Shown here one piece after another: positions 58,920-64,000 of a stretch of DNA of 64,000 nucleotides. The first letter of the stretch is position 1, and the number at the start of each line of letters is the position of its first letter. This stretch comes from A07HB70 sp964512675. GTDB lineage: Archaea > Halobacteriota > Halobacteria > Halobacteriales > Haloferacaceae. The stretch is taken from NCBI GenBank assembly GCA_964512675.1, contig CAZEJR010000004.1:58294-122293 (forward strand). Direction: 5' to 3'. The position numbers were made by a program, and so were the translations under genes. A model generated the notes under the pieces. That model worked only from the letters and a program-made list of their open reading frames with translations, was not told the origin of the DNA and did no database searches.

Positions 58920-60062
58920 CTACCCCGACTCGTCGTCCGGGAGCGAGATGAGGTTCTCCCGACCGAGCCGGAGCTTCTCGACTCGCCCTTCGTCGGCCAT
59001 CGACGACAGGAGCTGTGACACCTTCGCGTCGGACCACCCCGTCTCTTCGACGATAGCCGCCTGCTTCATGCGACCGCCGTTCTGCTCCAGGAGTCGCTTT
59101 ACTCGCTCGTCGTCGGCGAGCAGCTCGGGGTCGGGGTCGGGCTCCGGATCGCTGTCCTCCTCGTCCCCGTCTGCCGCGCGCTCGTCCGGCTCGCTCGCCT
59201 CGCCTCCCGTCGGCTCCGGGTCGACCGGGCCTGTCGGCCCGTCGTCCGGCCGCTCGCCGTCTGTCGCCGGCGCGCTACTCCCGTCGCGGAGACGGGCGTA
59301 CAGCGCCGCGGCGACGACGACGAGCGCGCCGCCGCCGAGCAGTTCCCACGGCAGCCCCCGGTCCGGCGGCTCCGGCTCAACCGGACCGGTCTGTCGGTAC
59401 GTAACGGTCAGCCGACTCTCGAACTCGCGAGGCCCCTCGAACTGGATCGCGTTGCTCTCGATCTCGAACGACGGCCCGCTCGAGTCGGTGATGCTGTATC
59501 CCGGCGGCGTCCGGACGACGAGCGCCTGGTTCGCGGCGAGCGAGCCGAGCCACGTCTCGTCGCCGCCCAGCGCGAGGGCCTCGTCGAGACGGAGCGTCCC
59601 GTTCTCGCCGTGGTCGAGGAAGTTCGTCCACTCGAAGGAGACGGCGACGGTCCCGACCGCGCCGTCGACCTGTCCTCGTCTGCTCACGTTCGTCACCCGC
59701 ATCTCCCGGCCGGTTGCCACTCCGGCGCGGTCGGCGGCGGCGACGAACGGGTCGGCTCGCGGTCCGGCGTCCGCCTCGCCGGCGCGGTAGGCGGTGACGT
59801 ACTCGCGAAACGCCGACACCTCCGTATCGTCCTCTAGGAGGTAGGTCGTCCGGACCGTCCAGCGGGCGCTGGCGTTTGCGTACAGACGGGCCTCGAGAGT
59901 CGTGTTCGTCGGCGCGTCGAGCGCCGCCGCCGGCGCGTCGAGCGCCGCGGACCCCGGCGACGCCCCGGACTGCCCGGCTGCGGCGATCGGGGCAGCGACT
60001 CCCCCGACGAGAACGAGGACCGTCACGGCGAGGAGGGCGGGCAGACGCGGGGCAGGCCGCAT
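58920..60062 (-). CDS. Transmembrane winged-helix regulator (DUF7345/DUF7343-like)
   Basis: 380 residues from the ATG at 60062, which lies about 26 bases after a strong TATA box. An N-terminal signal (PALLAVTVLVLVGGVAAPIA) leads to an outside domain of about 220 residues (NTTLEARLYANASARWTVRT, then SFEWTNFLDHGENGT). One membrane span follows (LLGGGALVVVAAALYARL), then an acidic cytoplasmic linker of about 70 residues and a C-terminal winged helix (ERVKRLLEQNGGRMKQAAIV, then SDAKVSQLLSSMADEGRVEK). The layout is that of a one-component receptor that reads an outside signal and binds DNA inside. It is divergent from two envelope genes. Confidence 0.75.
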   Translation of the reverse strand: MRPAPRLPALLAVTVLVLVGGVAAPIAAAGQSGASPGSAALDAPAAALDAPTNTTLEARLYANASARWTVRTTYLLEDDTEVSAFREYVTAYRAGEADAGPRADPFVAAADRAGVATGREMRVTNVSRRGQVDGAVGTVAVSFEWTNFLDHGENGTLRLDEALALGGDETWLGSLAANQALVVRTPPGYSITDSSGPSFEIESNAIQFEGPREFESRLTVTYRQTGPVEPEPPDRGLPWELLGGGALVVVAAALYARLRDGSSAPATDGERPDDGPTGPVDPEPTGGEASEPDERAADGDEEDSDPEPDPDPELLADDERVKRLLEQNGGRMKQAAIVEETGWSDAKVSQLLSSMADEGRVEKLRLGRENLISLPDDESG

Positions 60063-60084
60063 CGACGGAGAGTTACGACGCCAC

Positions 60085-60091
60085 ATAAAAA
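60085..60091 (-). promoter_or_regulatory. TATA box of the transmembrane regulator
   Basis: TTTTTAT on the minus strand, 23-29 bases before the ATG at 60062. It decides against the upstream ATG codons. Confidence 0.65.
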
Positions 60092-60133
60092 CGCTTTCCA
60101 TCGGGCTCCTGTCGGTCGAATTCCGCCCCGGCA

Positions 60134-60140
60134 CTTTTTA
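60134..60140 (+). promoter_or_regulatory. TATA box of the secreted-protein gene
   Basis: CTTTTTA, 27-33 bases before the ATG at 60167. It lies 42 bases from the opposite TATA box in the same 104-base spacer. Confidence 0.65.
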
Positions 60141-60166
60141 CCGCGGCGGCGCGCTTGCCTCGACAG

Positions 60167-61390
60167 ATGCGCGCCCTCCTCGCGGCGACAGTCGCCGTCG
60201 CCGTGCTCCTCGTTCCCGTCGGCGCCACGACCACAGCCGGCGCGCCCGCCGTCCAGCCGCCCCCCGTACAGACGCCACAGGTCGACGACGGAGCCCAGCC
60301 GGACCGTCCGGTCGAGGTACTGACGCTCGTCGACGACGTCGCGAACCGCTCCGACATCCACGAGACGACCCTCGACGTCGGACCCTCCGTCGGCATCGAC
60401 ACCGACGCCACGAGTCACGAGCTCCAGACCGTCCGGGCGCTCGCCCGCGTCCGGGACGCCGAGACCCCCGACGCCGCGCTCGCGGACGAACTCGACCGGA
60501 TCGAGGCTCGCGCGACCGACCTCGGCGGCCGACAGCGGTCGGCGCTCCGGGCGTTCGCCGAGGGTGAGACGGACGCGAGGCCGACCCTGGTCGCCCTGGT
60601 CCGGATCGACCAGACGGCCCGGGCGCTCGACGACCGACGCGAGCGCGTCGTCGCCGCCGCCCGCGGCGAGGGTGCGAGTGTCCCGACAGACCGCTCTGTG
60701 GCGCTCGCCCGCGAACTCGCGGTGTACACCGGGCCGGTCCGGGAGCGCGTGGCCGCGGCGCTGTCGGGCGAGGCTCCCGCCACCCGCGTCTACGTCTCGA
60801 CGACGCCGCGAGGGGTGACGCTCGCGGCGCTAACCGAGTCCGACTACGTCCGCGAGACGTACCGCGGCGAGCTGCGCCGGGTCGGCGACGAGCCGCTGAA
60901 TCGGTCGGCGGCACGCGACGCGGTCGCGGCGGCGTACCCGTCGACCTGGAACGTGCGTCGCGCCGCCGACGTCGACGCGGCACGGATCGCTGCCGTCCGG
61001 GTGACCTACGACGGCGGCGAACTCGCCGCGACGGTCGGGTCGGGCAACGGGCTGACCTTCCGGGACGTCCACCGCCAGTCGCTCGGCGTCGCCGGGACGG
61101 ACCAGCAGGCGATCAACACCCGCGACGGGCTCCGGATCACGGTCAGCCGCTCGTACGCCGGCGGCCCGATGCGGGTCCAGCTCCGGACCGTCGACGGGGA
61201 CCCGGTGACTGCGAACCTCACGATCGGACCCGAGGGCGGCGAGAGCTCGCCGGTCGGGTCGACGGGGCCAGACGGCGAGCGGTGGCTGCTGACGCCCGAC
61301 GAGCGGTTCACGATCGTCGCCATCCGCGGGAACGCCGTCGTGTTCATCACGATGCCTCCGCTCTCGTCCCCCCGCACGGAGCGGCCCTGA
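60167..61390 (+). CDS. Secreted protein (DUF7094-like)
   Basis: 407 residues from the ATG at 60167. A Sec-type signal peptide (MRALLAATVAVAVLLVPVGA) is followed by a Pro-rich spacer and a large extracytoplasmic region without cysteines. There is no clear C-terminal anchor, although the last 20 residues are mildly hydrophobic (FTIVAIRGNAVVFITMPPL). It resembles a haloarchaeal family I recall as DUF7094. Function unknown. The pilin-like gene follows after 40 bases. Confidence 0.65.
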   Translation: MRALLAATVAVAVLLVPVGATTTAGAPAVQPPPVQTPQVDDGAQPDRPVEVLTLVDDVANRSDIHETTLDVGPSVGIDTDATSHELQTVRALARVRDAETPDAALADELDRIEARATDLGGRQRSALRAFAEGETDARPTLVALVRIDQTARALDDRRERVVAAARGEGASVPTDRSVALARELAVYTGPVRERVAAALSGEAPATRVYVSTTPRGVTLAALTESDYVRETYRGELRRVGDEPLNRSAARDAVAAAYPSTWNVRRAADVDAARIAAVRVTYDGGELAATVGSGNGLTFRDVHRQSLGVAGTDQQAINTRDGLRITVSRSYAGGPMRVQLRTVDGDPVTANLTIGPEGGESSPVGSTGPDGERWLLTPDERFTIVAIRGNAVVFITMPPLSSPRTERP

Positions 61391-61430
61391 CCCTCCCGAC
61401 ACTCTTTGCGGACCGGGCGCCACTCGCCGT

Positions 61431-61865
61431 GTGAACCGACCGGTCGACCTGACCGTCGCGCTCCTCGTCTCGCTGGCGGTCGCCGGCGCGGCCCTCGGCC
61501 TCCTGCCCGACCCGGCGCCGACGGCGGCGTTCGCGCTCCGGGCCGACGCCGCGACCGACCGTCTCGTGCTGACCCACCGTGGCGGTGACCCGGTCGACGT
61601 CCGCGCCGCGACCCTGCGCGTGGCGGTGTCGGGACAGCCGCTCCGGCACCAGCCGCCGACCCCCTTCTTCGCGGCGGACGGGTTCCGCTCGGGGCCGACG
61701 GGCCCGCTCAACCCCGAGAGCGACGGGCGCTGGACTGCCGGCGAGCGCGGTCGGCTGCGCCTCGCGGCGACGAACGCACCGCTCCTCGACCCGGGCGACC
61801 GGGTGAGGGCTACGATCCGTGTCGACGGGCGACGGGTGGCACGGGTCGTCGTGCGGGCGCGCTGA
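61431..61865 (+). CDS. Pilin-like envelope protein (type IV pilin C-terminal-type domain)
   Basis: 144 residues from a GTG. One N-terminal hydrophobic segment (LTVALLVSLAVAGAALGLLP) precedes a beta-rich domain with LVLTHRGGDPVDVRAATLRV and FFAADGFRSGPTGPLN, which is like the outer part of haloarchaeal type IV pilins. The usual basic prepilin cleavage site is not evident, so it may be anchored rather than polymerised. It may be co-transcribed with the secreted-protein gene. Confidence 0.6.
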   Translation: MNRPVDLTVALLVSLAVAGAALGLLPDPAPTAAFALRADAATDRLVLTHRGGDPVDVRAATLRVAVSGQPLRHQPPTPFFAADGFRSGPTGPLNPESDGRWTAGERGRLRLAATNAPLLDPGDRVRATIRVDGRRVARVVVRAR

Positions 61866-61886
61866 CCGCCACGGCCGACGGAGTGG

Positions 61887-61988
61887 TCAGACGACGAAAC
61901 AGCCCGCCGTCGGGACGACGACGGAGAGCGCGGCGAGGGCACGGAGTCTGCGGTCGACACGACCGACGGCGAGGCGTTCGACGGACAC
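61887..61988 (-). CDS. Possible 33-residue ORF downstream of the methyltransferase
   Basis: A GTG at 61988 opens VSVERLAVGRVDRRLRALAA, ending with a hydrophobic stretch and GCFVV. It sits 41 bases after the methyltransferase stop on the same strand. The basic start and apolar end resemble a small tail-anchored peptide. There is no promoter or ribosome site, and no family is recognised. Confidence 0.22.
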   Translation of the reverse strand: MSVERLAVGRVDRRLRALAALSVVVPTAGCFVV

Positions 61989-62029
61989 GACCTCACCTGT
62001 CGGGGCGGCGTCGTAAGCGTGGCGGCGGA

Positions 62030-62686
62030 TCAGGCCTCGACCGGCTCCGGGTCGGCCCGCTCCCGGTCTGCGGGCACCTCGGCGACCGTTGTGATCGCGA
62101 TCTCCGGGCTGTACGACGGCCCCATCGTGACGTGCCGGAACGACTCGTAGCCGGCCTCGGCGAACATCCGGTCCGCCTCGTCCTCGTCGTAGAACAGCAT
62201 AATTGCGTCCGCGACGCGCTTCATCACCGAGGTCCGGGGGTTGTTCGGTCCGACGACCAGCACCTGTCCGCCGGGCCGGGTGACACGGCGGAGCTCCTCC
62301 AGGGCGTCGACGGGGTTCGGCCAGTACTCGATCGACCCGGACGACCAGACGACGTCGAAGGCGTCGTCGGCGAAGGGCAGCCGCTCGGCGTCGCCGCGGC
62401 AGAAGCGGACCCGTCCGTGCCTGCCGAACTTCTCGAACGCCTTCTCCATCTGGTGGACGCTCTGGTCGAGGCCGTGGACCGTCTCGACCCGACCGAGGAG
62501 CCCCTCCGTCGCGAAGCCGGTGCCACAGCCGACGTCGAGTACCCGGTCGTCGCGGTCGAGGTCGAGCAGGTCGAGCGCCTCCGTCCGCATCTCGTCGGTC
62601 CAGATGAACGGGTTCACGCGGTCGTACACCTTCGAGAGGTAGCGGTAGAACAGCCGCGCCCGTGCCTTGTTCTCGAGGACGCCCAT
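62030..62686 (-). CDS. Class I SAM-dependent methyltransferase (UbiE-like)
   Basis: 218 residues from the ATG at 62686, with a GTG one codon earlier. Motif I is VLDVGCGTGFATEGLL near residue 48, then HGLDQSVHQMEKAFEK, CRGDAERLPFADDAFDVVWS and RPGGQVLVVGPNNP. The N-terminal LFYRYLSKVYDRVNPFIWTD is typical of quinone methyltransferases of the UbiE/MPBQ kind, so a menaquinone-type substrate is likely but not shown. Confidence 0.83.
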   Translation of the reverse strand: MGVLENKARARLFYRYLSKVYDRVNPFIWTDEMRTEALDLLDLDRDDRVLDVGCGTGFATEGLLGRVETVHGLDQSVHQMEKAFEKFGRHGRVRFCRGDAERLPFADDAFDVVWSSGSIEYWPNPVDALEELRRVTRPGGQVLVVGPNNPRTSVMKRVADAIMLFYDEDEADRMFAEAGYESFRHVTMGPSYSPEIAITTVAEVPADRERADPEPVEA

Positions 62687-62781
62687 CACCCGAATCTGGG
62701 CGCCCGCGGCTATGAACCCAACGGCTCGCCCCGGCGGCGCGGCACCCGCGGCACCGCCGCTCGTGGGCCTTTCGCAAACAC

Positions 62782-62788
62782 CTTATAC
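62782..62788 (+). promoter_or_regulatory. TATA box of the ATP synthase operon
   Basis: CTTATAC, 29-35 bases before the atpH ATG. Confidence 0.6.
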
Positions 62789-62816
62789 GCCGGTGGCCCT
62801 ACCGTCGAACGACAGG

Positions 62817-63149
62817 ATGCCACGAACGGAGGTTCTCGAACGGGTCAAGGAGGCCGAGCGGGAGGCAACCGAGCTGGTTGCGGAGGCAGAGGCCGACCGC
62901 GAGGACCGGATCGCGGCGGCGCGCCGCGAGGCCGAACAGATCCGCGAGGAGGCCGAGCGGGAGGCCACGGAGACGCGCGAGCGACTCGTCGCGGAAGCCC
63001 GGGACGAGATCGAGGCCGAACGCGAGGAGATCCTCGAGCGAGGCCAGGAGCGGCGGCGCCGACTCGTCGAGGCCGCCGAGGACAACCGGGAGGCGGCGGT
63101 CGAGGACGCCGTCGAGCGCTTCGAGGAGGCGATCCGTGCGCTCGAGTGA
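62817..63149 (+). CDS. atpH: A-type ATP synthase subunit H
   Basis: 110 residues from the ATG at 62817, almost entirely one charged coiled coil (EREATELVAEAEADREDRIA, then AEQIREEAEREATETRERL). It forms part of the peripheral stalk that links the catalytic head to the membrane part, pairing with subunit E. It is the first gene of the operon, and subunit I follows after 17 bases. Confidence 0.9.
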   Translation: MPRTEVLERVKEAEREATELVAEAEADREDRIAAARREAEQIREEAEREATETRERLVAEARDEIEAEREEILERGQERRRRLVEAAEDNREAAVEDAVERFEEAIRALE

Positions 63150-63166
63150 GGCGAGGTGATCCGGCG

Positions 63167-64000
63167 GTGAGCACCCTCCGCCCCCGCCAGATGAGCAAGG
63201 TGTCGGTCACGGGCTCGCGCCGCGTCCTCGAGGACGTCGTCGAGGCCGTCCACGACCAGCATCTCCTCCACGTCACGGAGTACGACGACTCGTGGGCGGG
63301 GTTCACGCCGGGCGACCCGACCGGCGACGCCGAGACCGTAGCCGAGCGCCTGGTCACCGTCCGGTCCCTCGAGAGCATCCTCGGGGTCGAGCCGGGAGAC
63401 GCCGGGCCGACGCGAGTGCTGGACGACGACGAACTCGCGGTCGAGCTCGAGGACGTCCGCGAGCGGGTGAACGCGCTCGAGGACCGGCGCGACGAGGTCG
63501 AGGACCGCATCCGCGAGATCGACGAGGCGCTGGCGGCAGCCGAGCCGTTCGTCGCGCTCGGCGTCGACCTCGACCTGCTCGCCGGCTACGACTCGCTCGC
63601 GGTCGCGGTCGGCGAGGGCGACCCGGACGCCGTCGAGCGCGCGGTCGTCGACGCCGACGACCTGCGAGCGTTCGAGGTCTTCTCGGGCGACGGCGTCGTC
63701 GCTGTCTTCGCCCGCCCCGCCCCCGACGCCGACGAGGGCGCGCTGTCGGACGCACTCGTGGGCGCGCAGTTCGCGGCGCTCGACGTCCCCGACGCGTCCG
63801 GCGACCCGTCCGAGTACGTCGCCGAACTCGAGGCCGAGCGCGAGGAGCTCGTCGCCAGACGCGAGTCGATCGAGGCCGACACGGCGGCGCTGCGCGAGGA
63901 GGTCGGCGGCTTCCTCCTGGCCGCCGAGGAGCACCTCTCGGTCCGGGTCCAGAAGGCCGAGGCGCCGCTCTCCTTTGCCACGACGGAGAACGCCTTCGTC
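63167..64000 (+). CDS. atpI: A-type ATP synthase subunit I, 3' truncated by the window edge
   Basis: The first 278 residues of a protein usually about 700 long. It begins STLRPRQMSKVSVTGSRRVL and has the long coiled-coil arms of the cytoplasmic domain (VELEDVRERVNALEDRRDEV and ELEAEREELVARRESIEA). The membrane part that forms the proton half-channels lies beyond the window. GTG start with a GAGGTG ribosome site ten bases before. Coupled to atpH. Confidence 0.9.
   Translation, partial: MSTLRPRQMSKVSVTGSRRVLEDVVEAVHDQHLLHVTEYDDSWAGFTPGDPTGDAETVAERLVTVRSLESILGVEPGDAGPTRVLDDDELAVELEDVRERVNALEDRRDEVEDRIREIDEALAAAEPFVALGVDLDLLAGYDSLAVAVGEGDPDAVERAVVDADDLRAFEVFSGDGVVAVFARPAPDADEGALSDALVGAQFAALDVPDASGDPSEYVAELEAEREELVARRESIEADTAALREEVGGFLLAAEEHLSVRVQKAEAPLSFATTENAFV

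Noticed and set aside
59925..59950. Short tandem repeat GGCGCGTCGAGCGCCGC in the regulator gene
   Set aside because: It encodes the repeated LDAP stretch just after the signal peptide and is ordinary low-complexity coding sequence.
1..64000. CRISPR arrays, rRNA genes, complete insertion sequences, replication origin
   Set aside because: No regularly spaced repeats, rRNA-like sequence, transposase genes with inverted ends or orc/cdc6 genes were found on either strand.

Overview
The window comes from a haloarchaeon (class Halobacteria). It is very GC-rich, its proteins are rich in Asp and Glu, its RNA polymerase is split into B''/B' and A'/A'', it carries an archaeal-type (A-type) ATP synthase operon, and many genes have a T-rich TATA box about 25-32 bases before the first codon, the mark of leaderless transcripts. 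The genus cannot be named from the sequence alone. There is no rRNA and no CRISPR array. Two tRNA genes are present (Asp-GTC and Ala-CGC).

Layout. (1) 1-4.6 kb is an accessory strip. It holds the 3' end of a response-regulator/PAS gene, a hybrid sensor kinase of visibly lower GC, and a badly decayed tyrosine recombinase with a small coupled ORF ahead of it, all ending at tRNA-Asp. This looks like the remains of an integrated element. (2) 4.8-21.4 kb is the information-processing block: rpoH-rpoB2-rpoB1-rpoA1-rpoA2-nusA, rps12-rps7, EF-2, an ACT protein with homoserine dehydrogenase, EF-1alpha, rps10 and a rhomboid protease. (3) 21.5-30.2 kb holds tRNA-Ala, an RNB-domain ribonuclease, small RNA-binding/zinc proteins, sepF, uvrA, an MFS transporter and a membrane histidine kinase. 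(4) 30.4-43.7 kb has a dead heavy-metal exporter gene, then metabolic and housekeeping genes (geranylgeranyl-reductase-like, CAF17/YgfZ-like, ROK kinase, NifU-type scaffold, FAU-1, PrsW protease, riboflavin synthase) and a SF1 helicase coupled to an M24-fold protein. (5) 43.7-54.4 kb has M32 and M20 peptidases, a PIN-ATPase-KH protein, ABCE1/RLI, archaemetzincin, an UPF0146-HAD fusion, F420 oxidoreductase, hisE, Sec61-beta and thioredoxin. (6) 54.4-64 kb has a radical SAM protein, an adenylosuccinate-lyase-family enzyme, DUF373, a prenyl synthase, a divergent envelope module (transmembrane winged-helix regulator against secreted and pilin-like proteins), a methyltransferase and the start of the A-type ATP synthase operon.

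Genes are packed tightly. Genes on the same strand often overlap by 1-8 bases. Seven convergent pairs share exactly four bases (CTAG or TTAG), so that the two stop codons interlock.

Most notable observations: the four zinc-ligand cysteines expected at the C-terminus of RNA polymerase subunit B' are replaced by Ser, Thr, Asp and Thr; an M24-fold protein without its metal ligands is coupled to a helicase; a threonine-containing leader-like ORF sits in front of homoserine dehydrogenase; a transmembrane winged-helix protein faces secreted proteins across one promoter region; a HExxH protein of unknown role lies between uS7 and EF-2; and two genes are broken by several frameshifts.
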